Shown: piece by piece, positions 25,351 to 33,162 of the stretch
Position numbering within the stretch: position 1 is the first letter of the stretch
Layout of the letters: each line of letters opens with the position of its first letter
Assembly (NCBI GenBank): GCA_021323635.1
Contig: JAJPKQ010000024.1
Span: forward strand, 1 to 48,879
From: a bacterium
Lineage (GTDB): Bacteria > Actinomycetota > Thermoleophilia > Solirubrobacterales > Solirubrobacteraceae
Reading direction: 5' to 3'
DNA length: 48,879 nucleotides
The notes under the pieces: model-generated
Seen by the model: the letters and a program-made list of their open reading frames with translations, nothing else
Told to the model about the DNA's origin: nothing
The model's database searches: none
Made by a program: the position numbers and the translations under genes

Positions 25351-26083
25351 CGCCGGCACTCCGCAGGGCGCCGCGCTTGTCACCGGCGCCTCGGGGGGAA
25401 TCGGAGCAGCCGTCGCCGCCGCGCTTGGCGGCGACCACTGGCCGGTCGGGGTCTGCTACCGCACCCACCCCGAGCGCGCGCAGGAGACACTGGAGGCGAT
25501 CGAGCGCGCCGGTGGCAGCGGCATCGCGATCAAGGTCGATGTCCGCGACCGCGCACAGCTCGAGGGCGCTTTTCTAGCCCTCGAGGAGCGCTACGGGCGC
25601 GTCCTCGTGCTGGTCAACAACGCCGGCATCCGCGCCGATGATCTCGCGCTCTCGCTCAGCGACCACGACTGGTCGGAGGTGATCGACACCAACCTCTCCG
25701 CAGCCTTTGCCGCGAGCCGGCGCGCCCTGCGCGGGATGCTGCGGGCGCGCTTTGGGAGGATCATCAACATCGCCTCCGTGGTCGGCCCGCGCGCGAACGC
25801 CGGGCAGGCCAACTACGCCGCCGCCAAGGCCGGCCTGATCGCGATGACCCGTTGCATCGCGGTCGAGGTCGCCCGGCGTGGAATCACCGTCAACGCGATC
25901 GCGCCCGGGCTGATCGAGACCGAGATGACCGCCGACCTCGACGGATCGCTGCTTGCCGCAGTTCCAGCACGGCGCGCGGGAAGGCCCGAGGAGGTCGCCG
26001 AGTGCGCTCGCTTCCTCGCCTCCCCCGGCGCCTCCTACATCACCGGCACCGCCCTCTTCGTCGACGGCGGCCTCTCCGCATGA
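25340..26083 (+). CDS. fabG: 3-oxoacyl-ACP reductase
   Basis: NADPH-dependent reduction of 3-oxoacyl-ACP, an SDR of 247 residues. The start ATG at 25340 is preceded by AGGAGA and overlaps the end of fabD. Nucleotide-binding TGASGGIGAAVA, the NNAG motif (VNNAGIRADD), and the catalytic Ser-Tyr-Lys set in NIASVVGPRANAGQANYAAA followed by Lys are present; the C-terminal ITGTALFVDGGLSA is diagnostic of FabG. Its position between fabD and acpP fixes its role in fatty-acid elongation; it is the counterpart of mycobacterial MabA. Confidence 0.95.
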   Translation: MGASAGTPQGAALVTGASGGIGAAVAAALGGDHWPVGVCYRTHPERAQETLEAIERAGGSGIAIKVDVRDRAQLEGAFLALEERYGRVLVLVNNAGIRADDLALSLSDHDWSEVIDTNLSAAFAASRRALRGMLRARFGRIINIASVVGPRANAGQANYAAAKAGLIAMTRCIAVEVARRGITVNAIAPGLIETEMTADLDGSLLAAVPARRAGRPEEVAECARFLASPGASYITGTALFVDGGLSA

Positions 26084-26152
26084 GCGACCGATGTCACCGC
26101 CAGGCAGTCACAGAGCAACCACACCACCAAGTCCAACAGAAAGGAGCAGCCA

Positions 26153-26398
26153 ATGAGCAGCTCGCTCAGCAGCGACGATGTCTACGCCGGCCTGCGCGAG
26201 GCGCTGATCGGCCTCGGCGCCGAGCAGGAGCAGATCACGCCCGCAGCCACCTTTGAGCAGCTCGACGTCGACTCGCTCGACATGGTCGAGCTTGCCCAGA
26301 TCGTCGAGGAACGCTTTGGCGTGAGCATCAAGGGCTCTGACGTCGCCAAGATCGCAAGCCTCGGCGAGGCAGCGCAGTGGATCAGCGACCGCGCCTAG
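26153..26398 (+). CDS. acpP: Acyl carrier protein
   Basis: 81-residue acidic protein that carries growing acyl chains on a 4'-phosphopantetheine arm. The modified Ser41 lies in LDVDSLDMVELAQIVEERFG, the canonical DSL motif. AAAGGAGCAGCC precedes the ATG at 26153, one of the best ribosome binding sites in the window, consistent with the high amount of ACP needed relative to the enzymes. Located 69 bases after fabG; the next gene (ketosynthase) starts inside its last 22 bases. Confidence 0.96.
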   Translation: MSSSLSSDDVYAGLREALIGLGAEQEQITPAATFEQLDVDSLDMVELAQIVEERFGVSIKGSDVAKIASLGEAAQWISDRA

Positions 26399-27588
26399 CA
26401 GCCGCGATCACCGGCGTTGGCGCGGTCAGCCCGCTCGGCGTCGGCGCCCCTGCGCTGCATGCGCGCTGGCAGCAGGGCGTCTGCGCGCTGGCCGATGGGC
26501 TCGGACGCTGCGCGGAGCTGCACCTCGCCGATCATCTCTCCGCCAAGCAGGCGCGCCGCCTCGATCGCTTCTCCGCGCTCGCGCTGATCGCCGGCGCCGA
26601 GGCGATGGCGCAGGCCGGGTGCGCCGAGGCGCTGCCCTGCGCGCCCGAGCGCTTCGGCTGCGTGATCGGGACTGGCATCGGCGGCATCCAGACGCTCTGC
26701 GCCGGTCAGGATGCGATCCGCGAGCGCGGCGCGCGCGCTGTGCCGCCGCTGTCGATCCCGATGATGATGGTCAACGCGGCCACCGCGACGCTCTCGCTGC
26801 GCTTCGATCTGCGCGGGCCCTCCTTTGCGGTCTCAACGGCCTGCGCCGCAGGCGGCCATGCGCTCGCCTGCGCGCTCTCGCTGCTGCGCGAAGGCCGCGC
26901 CGACGCGGTGCTTGCCGGCGGCGCGGAGGCAGCCTGCACGCCGCTCGCCCAGGCTGCCTTCAGCGCGCTGGAGGCGCTCTCCCCGAGCGGTCGCTCGCTC
27001 CCCTTCGATGCGCACCGCGACGGCTTTGTGCTCGGCGAGGGCGCCGGCGCGCTGGTGCTCGAGCACCCCGAGCGCGCGCGCTCGCGTGGAGCCGAGATCC
27101 TCGGCTACCTGCGCGGAGCGGGCAGCAGCTCCGACGCCCACCACATGACCGCGCCGCGCGCCGACGGCGCAAGCCAGGCAGACGCGATCGAAGGCGCCCT
27201 CCGCGACAGCGGCATCGACGCCTCTGCGCTCTCCTACATCAACGCCCACGGCACCGGCACTCCGCTCGGCGACCGCATCGAGGCGCTTGCGCTGGGGCGC
27301 GCGCTCGGCGCGGATGCGCAGCGCATCCCCGTCTCCTCGCTCAAGTCCGCGATCGGCCATACCCTCGGCGCAGCGGGCGCGCTTGAGGCCGTCGCGACGC
27401 TGCTTGCGCTGCGCGCGCGCAGCGCGCCGGCGAACATCGGCCTGGCCGAGCCCGACCCCGATCTCGCGCTTGAGCTGATCAGCGAGCGCCCGCGCCCGCT
27501 TGGCGACGATCGCCAGCGGCCGCTGTTGGCGCTCTCAAGCTCCTTTGGCTTTGGCGGGCACAACGTCGTCCTCTGCCTGGAGGCCTGA
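26377..27588 (+). CDS. fabF: 3-oxoacyl-ACP synthase II
   Basis: Condensing enzyme that elongates acyl-ACP with malonyl-ACP. 403 residues with the thiolase fold. The Cys-His-His triad is visible: Cys156 in AVSTACAAGGHAL, His in NAHGTGTPLGD, and His in KSAIGHTLGAAGA, with the C-terminal SSFGFGGHN glycine loop. The GTG start at 26377 overlaps acpP, implying translational coupling; in turn its TGA overlaps the ATG of the next gene by one base (TGATG). It occupies the place of KasA/KasB in the mycobacterial fabD-acpM-kasA-kasB-accD6 operon. Only one ketosynthase is present here and no FabH. Confidence 0.95.
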   Translation: MDQRPRLAAAITGVGAVSPLGVGAPALHARWQQGVCALADGLGRCAELHLADHLSAKQARRLDRFSALALIAGAEAMAQAGCAEALPCAPERFGCVIGTGIGGIQTLCAGQDAIRERGARAVPPLSIPMMMVNAATATLSLRFDLRGPSFAVSTACAAGGHALACALSLLREGRADAVLAGGAEAACTPLAQAAFSALEALSPSGRSLPFDAHRDGFVLGEGAGALVLEHPERARSRGAEILGYLRGAGSSSDAHHMTAPRADGASQADAIEGALRDSGIDASALSYINAHGTGTPLGDRIEALALGRALGADAQRIPVSSLKSAIGHTLGAAGALEAVATLLALRARSAPANIGLAEPDPDLALELISERPRPLGDDRQRPLLALSSSFGFGGHNVVLCLEA

Positions 27589-29021
27589 TGGCGCTCGCGA
27601 CGCGAGCAGGCGCGCAGGAGCGCATCGAGAGCCTCCTCGACCCCGGCAGCTTTGAGCCCCTGCGCAGCGCGGTTCGCTCAGGCGCGCTCGGCGAGCGCGC
27701 TCGCGCCGGCGACGGGGTGCTTGCAGGCTGCGGCTGCGTCGACGGCCGGCCGCTGTGCTGCTACGCCCAGGAGGGCGCCTTCCTGGGCGGCTCGCTCGGC
27801 GCAGCGGGCGCCGGAACGCTCGTTGAGCTCTATCGCTATGCCCGCCGCGCGCTGCTGCCGGTCGTCGGCTTCATCGACTCCGCCGGCGCCCGGCTCCAGG
27901 AGGGGCTGCCAGCGCTCGCCGGCTACGGCGCGCTCTTTCGCGCCCAGGTGTCGGCCTCCGGCCTGCTGCCGCAGATAGCGATCCTCTGCGGAAACGCCGC
28001 CGGCGGCTCCGCCTACAGCCCCGCGCTGTGCGACTTCGTCGTGATGAGCGAGCAGGCGGCGATGTTCCTCACCGGCCCGGGCGTCGTCGCGGCGGTCACC
28101 GGCGAGAGCGTCGATGCGGAGGCGCTCGGCGGGCTCTTGGTGCACGCGCGCAATGGAACCGCACACCTTTACGCCGCAGGCTGCGATCACGCCAGTGAGC
28201 TCGCGCGTGCGCTCCTCTCCCATCTGCCCTCAAGCGCCCGCTCGCCGCTGCCCTGCCGCGCGCCCGCGCCCCCTGCGGCCGGCGATCCCGGCGCGCTCGT
28301 GCCCTCCGATCCGCGCCGCGTCTATGACATGCGTGCGCTCGCGCGCACGCTGCTCGATCGCGGCGAGCTGCTTGAGATCTCACCGCGCCATGCACGCAAC
28401 CTGCTCTGCGCGCTCGGCTTCCTCGCCGGCATCCCGGTCGGCGTCATCGCCAGCCAGCCCCGCTATCTGGGCGGGGTGCTCGATGGGGCATCGGGCAGCA
28501 AGGGGGCGCGCTTTGTGCGCACCTGCTCCGCCTACGGCCTGCCGCTGATCGTGCTGGTCGACACGCCCGGCTTCCTGCCCGGCGCCCGCCAGGAGCGCGA
28601 GGGCGTGATCCGCCAGGGCGCAAAGCTCCTGCACGCCTTCGCCGAGGCGCGCGTCCCACGCCTGACCGTGATCATCCGCAAGGCGTTCGGCGGCGCCTAC
28701 ATCGCGATGAACTGCAAGACGCTCGGCGCCGATCGCGTCTTTGCCTGGCCGACGGCGCAGATCGGCGTGATGGGCGCCCAGCAGGCACTGCCCTTCCTCC
28801 ACCGTCGCGAGCTTGCCGGCAGCGCCGAGCCCGAGCTCGCGCGCGCGGTGCTTGCAGCCCGCTACGAGCGCGAGCAGCTCAGCGCGCAGCGCGCGCTCGA
28901 GTGCGGCCTCGTCGATGAGCTGATCGCTCCCGACCAGACGCGCGAGCGCCTCACGCGCGTGCTCACGCCGCTGGTGGGCGCCGCCCGGCCCCGTCCGCGC
29001 ATCCGCAACATCCCACTTTGA
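27588..29021 (+). CDS. Acyl-CoA carboxylase carboxyltransferase (beta) subunit
   Basis: Transfers carboxyl from biotin carrier to acetyl- or propionyl-CoA. 477 residues made of the two crotonase-like halves found in AccD/PccB: N-half with FIDSAGARLQEGLPAL and the oxyanion GNAAGGSAYSPALCDFVVM; C-half with VDTPGFLPGARQEREGVIRQ, VPRLTVIIRKAFGGAYIAM and AWPTAQIGVMGAQ. It lacks the zinc finger of E. coli AccD and is not split from AccA, as usual in actinobacteria. Its place inside the fatty-acid operon matches AccD6 of mycobacteria, so malonyl-CoA supply is the likely role. A biotin carboxylase/BCCP partner is not in the window. Confidence 0.9.
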   Translation: MALATRAGAQERIESLLDPGSFEPLRSAVRSGALGERARAGDGVLAGCGCVDGRPLCCYAQEGAFLGGSLGAAGAGTLVELYRYARRALLPVVGFIDSAGARLQEGLPALAGYGALFRAQVSASGLLPQIAILCGNAAGGSAYSPALCDFVVMSEQAAMFLTGPGVVAAVTGESVDAEALGGLLVHARNGTAHLYAAGCDHASELARALLSHLPSSARSPLPCRAPAPPAAGDPGALVPSDPRRVYDMRALARTLLDRGELLEISPRHARNLLCALGFLAGIPVGVIASQPRYLGGVLDGASGSKGARFVRTCSAYGLPLIVLVDTPGFLPGARQEREGVIRQGAKLLHAFAEARVPRLTVIIRKAFGGAYIAMNCKTLGADRVFAWPTAQIGVMGAQQALPFLHRRELAGSAEPELARAVLAARYEREQLSAQRALECGLVDELIAPDQTRERLTRVLTPLVGAARPRPRIRNIPL

Positions 29022-29038
29022 CGGACCTCCTGCGATCG

Positions 29039-29911
29039 ATGGACGCCGACAGCTCAGCGAGCCAGCCCGCCAACGGCAAGCAGGCGCCCTGCGCGCGAGA
29101 GGGGGCCGACGGCGCCCTGCTGGCCGGCAAGCGCCTGCTTATCACCGGCGTCCTCACCCGCCACTCGATCGCCTATGCCGCCGCCCGGCACGCCCAGCTT
29201 CAGGGCGCAGAGGTGATCCTGACCGGCTTTGGGCGCGCTCGGCGCATGACCGAGCGCGCCGCAGCAACACTGCCGACACCGGCGCCGGTGCTCGAGCTTG
29301 ACCTCAGCAGCGAGGAGGACCTCGAGCGCATCGCAGCTGAGCTTGCCGAGCGCTGCGGCCACCTCGACGGGCTGCTGCACGCGATCGCGCACGCGCCGCC
29401 AGAGGCGCTCGGCGGCGCCCTGATCGATGCCAGCGCCCCCAGCGCGCTTGCAGCGCTGCAGATCTCCGCCTATTCGCTCGCAGCGCTCGTGCGCGCGCTT
29501 GCGCCGCTGCTCTCCCGCGCGCCCGGCGGTGCCTCCGTCGTTGCCCTGCACTTCGACTCCGCGCGCGCCTGGCCCGCTTACAACTGGATGGGCGTCGCCA
29601 AGGCCGCGCTGGTCGCGATCGCCCGCTATCTGGCCCGCGATCTGGGCCCACAGGGGGTGCGCGTCAACCTGCTTGCCGCCGGGCCGCTCGCCACCCCGGC
29701 CGCCGGCGGCATACCCGGCTTCCAGGCGCTTGCGAGCGCCTGGTGCCAGAGCGCGCCGCTCGGCTGGGACGCGGAGGACCCCGGCGCGGTCGCCGATGCG
29801 ATCTGCCTGCTCTTCTCGGACCTCTCGCGCGCGATCAGTGGGGAGGTCGTGCACGCTGACGGCGGGCTGCACGCGCTGGCGCTGCCTGGCTGCGGCGACG
29901 CAGGGGGCTGA
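29039..29911 (+). CDS. fabI: Enoyl-ACP reductase, FabI/InhA type
   Basis: Last reductive step of fatty-acid elongation, NADH-dependent. About 290 residues from ATG 29039; a TTG at 29018 overlapping the previous stop is possible. SDR-type with the FabI signature: LLITGVLTRHSIAYAAARHA for cofactor binding, then FDSARAWPAYNWMGVAKAAL containing the catalytic Tyr181-x6-Lys188, then VRVNLLAAGPLATPAA, and SGEVVHADGGLHALAL at the end. The wording closely follows InhA (PAYNWMTVAKSAL, NLVAAGPIRT, DIIYADGGAHT). The last 77 bases overlap the 3' end of the convergent GGDEF gene. It closes the operon; dehydratase (FabZ or HadABC) is not encoded here. Confidence 0.92.
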   Translation: MDADSSASQPANGKQAPCAREGADGALLAGKRLLITGVLTRHSIAYAAARHAQLQGAEVILTGFGRARRMTERAAATLPTPAPVLELDLSSEEDLERIAAELAERCGHLDGLLHAIAHAPPEALGGALIDASAPSALAALQISAYSLAALVRALAPLLSRAPGGASVVALHFDSARAWPAYNWMGVAKAALVAIARYLARDLGPQGVRVNLLAAGPLATPAAGGIPGFQALASAWCQSAPLGWDAEDPGAVADAICLLFSDLSRAISGEVVHADGGLHALALPGCGDAGG

Positions 29912-31625
29912 GCGTCGCTGCGGCAAGCACCGGCATGCCGCGCGCGCGGCCCTTTGACTCATACATCGCCTCGTCGGCAAGCTGCACCAGCTCCTCGGCG
30001 CGGACGCTGCGCGCGCGACTGCGCTCATGGGCATCCTGCTCCAGGCCGACGCAGGCGACGCCGATAGCCGCGCGCACCGAGACCGAGCCGAAGGATGTGC
30101 GGTAGCGACCGGAGAGCGATCCGGCGATGCGCCGCGCCGTGCGCATCGCGCCCTGCGTCGAGCGCACGCTGCGCATCAGCACCACGAACTCGTCCCCGCC
30201 CATGCGCCCGACATCATCCGCGCGCCTGCTTGCCGCGCGCAGTCGCTCTGCGACCAGCTGCAGCAGCTCATCGCCCGCAGCATGGCCGAAGCGGTCATTG
30301 ACCGGCTTGAACTCGTCGAGGTCGACATAGAGCAGCCCCGTCGGCGACCCGGCTGCAAGCTCCTTTGCCACCCGCGCGAGAATCTCTTCGCGGTTGTAGC
30401 AGCGCGTCAGCGAGTCGATGCTGGCGCGGCGCTCGAGCTCAATCCGCGCGCGTGTGCGGTCGGTCACGTCAAGCGCGCAGATTATCGCGCCGCTGACGAC
30501 CCCCTCCTCGCGGTGCAGCGTGCGCATCGCAAAGAGCACCCGGCGCCAGCTCTCGGGCTCCGGCTCGGCGTCAACCTCGATGTCGCGGTCTGCACCCTGC
30601 TCCAGCACCGCACTCAGCGCAGTGTGGAACTCCCGCCTGCCCGCGACGGTCAGCGGCTCAAGCAGCCCCTCCAGTGACTCGGCGCCACTGCCACGGCTGC
30701 GCGGCAGCCCGATCAGCTCGCGCAGCTGCGCGTTCTGGTAGACGACGGCGCCTGAGCGATCGACCTGCAGCAGCCCCACCGGCATCGACTCTGTCAGCCG
30801 CGAGAGCAGCTCCTCGCGCTCGCGCAGCGCCTCCTGGGCGTGCATCTCCAACGAGACGTCAACAAGCTCGACGAGCACATAGCCGCGGTCGGGGTCATGC
30901 AGGAAGTTGCGCAGCGTCGAGTCGACCCACAGCCAGTGGCCATCGCGGTGGCGGCGACGGCAGCGGTAGTACTGGTCGCGCCCTGTCTGCAGCATCTGCA
31001 GCCAGGACTCGACCGCGCGGCCGCGGTCATCGGGGTGGATGTGCTCCAGCACGCCGCCTCCGATCACCTCCTGCGGGGCGTAGCCGAACATGCGCCCGAA
31101 GGCATCGTCGCAGCCGATCACGTTCGCACCTTCATCCTCTTCGAGCGCACAGTGGCGCGGCGGCGGCACAACCTCGGAGAGCTCCTGTGGCCCGACGGGC
31201 TGCCCGCCTGAGGCAGCCGCGGGCGCCTGCCCCATGCCGGCCGAATCGCGCAGCCCCGCCTGCAGCGACGCCGGCGGCAGGATCACAGCCATCATGATCC
31301 CGTGCGCCGCGCGCAGGTCAAACACATGGGTCTCGACCTCCTGACCGGGCTCATCGGCCAAGCGCGTACGCACGGTCGCCGCGCCCTCGCGCAACGCCTG
31401 CGCCCAGGACTCAAGCACCAGGTTGCGGTCCTCGGCCACCACGAAGTCGATCAACGAGCGCCCCTCGATCACGCGCTGGCCGCGCAGCTCGATCGTGCCC
31501 GGCAGCGGCGCGATCAGGCCGTTCTCGGCGACCGCGCAGACGAAGGCTTCGGGGTGCGCCGCAAGCAGCGCCTCAGCGGCCAGCTCAAGCGTTCCCCGCT
31601 TGCTCTCTGAGCCCTTCCCGGCCAT
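29835..31625 (-). CDS. PAS-domain diguanylate cyclase
   Basis: Synthesises c-di-GMP from GTP in response to an unknown signal. About 596 residues from ATG 31625, preceded by GGCGGGAG. No membrane segment. An N-terminal region of about 130 residues (PEAFVCAVAENGLIAPLPG, a PAS-like fold) is followed by a clear PAS/PAC (GCDDAFGRMFGYAPQEVIGG ... RCRRRHRDGHWLWVDSTL), another PAS (ESMPVGLLQVDRSGAVVYQN) and a GGDEF domain at about 405-565 (SIDSLTRCYNREEIL, VDLDEFKPVNDRFGHAAGDE, MGGDEFVVLM). RRAD five residues before GGDEF fits the inhibitory I-site. The C-terminal 30 residues are Arg/Ala-rich and overlap the convergent fabI. No EAL domain; an HD-GYP protein is encoded at 14.7-18.5 kb. Confidence 0.92.
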   Translation of the reverse strand: MAGKGSESKRGTLELAAEALLAAHPEAFVCAVAENGLIAPLPGTIELRGQRVIEGRSLIDFVVAEDRNLVLESWAQALREGAATVRTRLADEPGQEVETHVFDLRAAHGIMMAVILPPASLQAGLRDSAGMGQAPAAASGGQPVGPQELSEVVPPPRHCALEEDEGANVIGCDDAFGRMFGYAPQEVIGGGVLEHIHPDDRGRAVESWLQMLQTGRDQYYRCRRRHRDGHWLWVDSTLRNFLHDPDRGYVLVELVDVSLEMHAQEALREREELLSRLTESMPVGLLQVDRSGAVVYQNAQLRELIGLPRSRGSGAESLEGLLEPLTVAGRREFHTALSAVLEQGADRDIEVDAEPEPESWRRVLFAMRTLHREEGVVSGAIICALDVTDRTRARIELERRASIDSLTRCYNREEILARVAKELAAGSPTGLLYVDLDEFKPVNDRFGHAAGDELLQLVAERLRAASRRADDVGRMGGDEFVVLMRSVRSTQGAMRTARRIAGSLSGRYRTSFGSVSVRAAIGVACVGLEQDAHERSRARSVRAEELVQLADEAMYESKGRARGMPVLAAATLSPLRRRSQAAPARAARRQRARPPH

Positions 31626-31850
31626 CAGCGCCTGCTCCCGCCTGGCTGCAAGCGGGCAGGCACGCGCACGCACGACAAGCTGCACAACATGGCAAGAGAC
31701 TCCTCTGGCGCACCTATCGGCGCGCCGACACACAGCTCTCAGCTTAGCGCGGTCAAATCAACAAGTGAACTACGCAACAAGACTCCCAGTCGCCCACCCA
31801 CGCGCTGTCGACGCGCCGGTGCGTACACAATCCGGCTTCTCGGAGCGCGC

Positions 31851-32204
31851 CTAAAGCGCCGATACCTGCTCCTCGTCCGCCACGCGGAAGGAGGAGCCGC
31901 AGCCGCACGCAGCGACCACGTTCGGGTTGTTGACCTTGAAGCCGGCGCCCTGCAGGCTTTCCTCGTAGTCGATCACCGAGCCTTCGACGTAGGGGAGGCA
32001 TTCGGAGTCGACGAGCAGCTTGAGGCCATGGCTCTCGAAGACCACGTCGCTCTCGCGCTGCACATCGAAGGCAAGCTGATACTGAAATCCCGAGCAGCCG
32101 CCGCCGCGCACGCCCACGCGCAGCCCGGCGAGCGCCGTGTCCGCCTGCTGGGCGGAGAGGAAGTCGCGCACCTTCTCGGCGCCCTTGTCTGTCATCGTGA
32201 TCAT
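31851..32204 (-). CDS. erpA: A-type iron-sulfur cluster insertion protein
   Basis: 117-residue HesB/IscA-family carrier that delivers Fe-S clusters to apo-proteins. The three conserved cysteines are present: GGGCSGFQYQL and the C-terminal CGCGSSF. VDSECLPYVEGSVIDYEE is typical of the ErpA/IscA core. TAGAAT on the minus strand (32218-32213) ends eight bases before the ATG at 32204, so the transcript is probably leaderless. It is divergent from bolA, and a CGFS glutaredoxin follows bolA, so three Fe-S trafficking factors lie within 1.3 kb. Whether it is ErpA or IscA in strict orthology cannot be settled here. Confidence 0.92.
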   Translation of the reverse strand: MITMTDKGAEKVRDFLSAQQADTALAGLRVGVRGGGCSGFQYQLAFDVQRESDVVFESHGLKLLVDSECLPYVEGSVIDYEESLQGAGFKVNNPNVVAACGCGSSFRVADEEQVSAL

Positions 32205-32290
32205 CAGGATCCATTCTAGCCTGGGCGCCTGGGTCCCCAGCGCACGCGCCCCCTGCGGCGCCTCCGGGCAAGGCGGTAAGCTTGCCGGTG
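32205..32290. promoter_or_regulatory. Divergent erpA/bolA promoters
   Basis: Minus-strand TAGAAT (32218-32213) eight bases before the erpA ATG; plus-strand TAAGCT (32277-32282) eight bases before the bolA ATG at 32291. Both start codons would be at or within a base or two of the predicted transcript end. Confidence 0.45.
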
Positions 32291-32575
32291 ATGCAAGCCG
32301 GCGAGATCAAGGAGCGCATCGAGGCCGCGCTGCCACAGGCGCAGGTCGAGGTCGAAGACTTCACGGGCGGCGGGGACCACTTCCGCGCGCGCGTGATCTC
32401 CCCCGCGTTCGCCGGCAAGAGCAGGATCGAGCGCCATCGCCTGATCTACGCGATCTTCGGCGCCGAGATCGGCGGGCCGATCCACGCCCTCTCGCTGCAG
32501 ACGCTCGCTCCCGGCGAGCTGCCATCCGAGCGCCAGCAGCCGGCAGGCGCGGGCGGCGCGGGCGCTTCGCGCTAG
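32291..32575 (+). CDS. bolA: BolA family protein
   Basis: Small (94-residue) BolA/IbaG-type protein: AGEIKERIEAALPQAQVEVE, then GDHFRARVISPAFAGKSRIE and RHRLIYAIFG with the conserved His that ligates an Fe-S cluster shared with monothiol glutaredoxin, ending GGPIHALSLQTLAP. BolA-Grx heterodimers act in Fe-S cluster trafficking or iron sensing. The glutaredoxin gene follows 75 bases later in the same direction, supporting that role. Start ATG 32291 (GTG at 32288 is in frame and possible). The last 20 residues are low complexity. Confidence 0.92.
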   Translation: MQAGEIKERIEAALPQAQVEVEDFTGGGDHFRARVISPAFAGKSRIERHRLIYAIFGAEIGGPIHALSLQTLAPGELPSERQQPAGAGGAGASR

Positions 32576-32650
32576 CGTAGGGATTGCGGCGCGACCCGCG
32601 CGCCGCATGACCGACTGCAGTAAAAGCCACAACCAAGCGAGGATCAGCGC

Positions 32651-33091
32651 ATGAGCACGCACGCAAGCCAGGAGCAGAGCAGCCAGACGGACACCGAGAG
32701 CGAGGCCGGCAGCCTCAGCGAGCAGATCGCCGCGGCGATCGCCTCAAACGAGGTGATCCTGTTCATGAAGGGCACGCCCGAGGCCCCCGCCTGCGGCTTC
32801 TCGGCACGCACCGTCGCCGTCCTGCAATCGCTCGGCAAGCCCTTCGCCGCGGTCGATGTGCTCGTGGACCCGCGCATCCGCCAGGAGCTCTCCGCGCTCT
32901 CCAACTGGCCCACGATCCCGCAGCTGTTCGTCCGCGGCGAGCTGATCGGCGGCTGCGACATCGTCACCGAGATGTACGAGTCAGGCGAGCTGGGCAGGCT
33001 GCTTGGCGCGGAGGAGGGCGCGACGCAGGGCGTCGCTGCGCCCGACGCTGCGCCGCAGACGCCCTTCACGCCGATCGAGAACCGGCTCTGA
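32651..33091 (+). CDS. grxD: Monothiol glutaredoxin, CGFS type
   Basis: 146 residues. Monothiol glutaredoxins bind a [2Fe-2S] cluster at the CGFS cysteine together with glutathione or another low-molecular-weight thiol. Key features: VILFMKGTPEAPACGFSART with active-site Cys48, the TIPQLFVRGELIGG cis-Pro region, and CDIVTEMYESGEL. The C-terminal 35 residues are an extra low-complexity tail rich in Ala/Gly/Pro. Actinobacteria largely use mycothiol; which thiol serves here is unknown. Pairs with bolA upstream. Confidence 0.93.
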   Translation: MSTHASQEQSSQTDTESEAGSLSEQIAAAIASNEVILFMKGTPEAPACGFSARTVAVLQSLGKPFAAVDVLVDPRIRQELSALSNWPTIPQLFVRGELIGGCDIVTEMYESGELGRLLGAEEGATQGVAAPDAAPQTPFTPIENRL

Positions 33092-33162
33092 GCGCCTTCG
33101 GCCGGCTGGGCTCGCAAGACCGCCCGGCGCGCCCTAGCCTTGCCCGCTAGCCTGCTGGCGCG

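Noticed and set aside
31626-31733. N-terminal extension of the GGDEF protein
   Set aside because: Cys/Arg-rich with no homology; ATG 31625 has a good upstream purine tract and begins the native-looking sequence.
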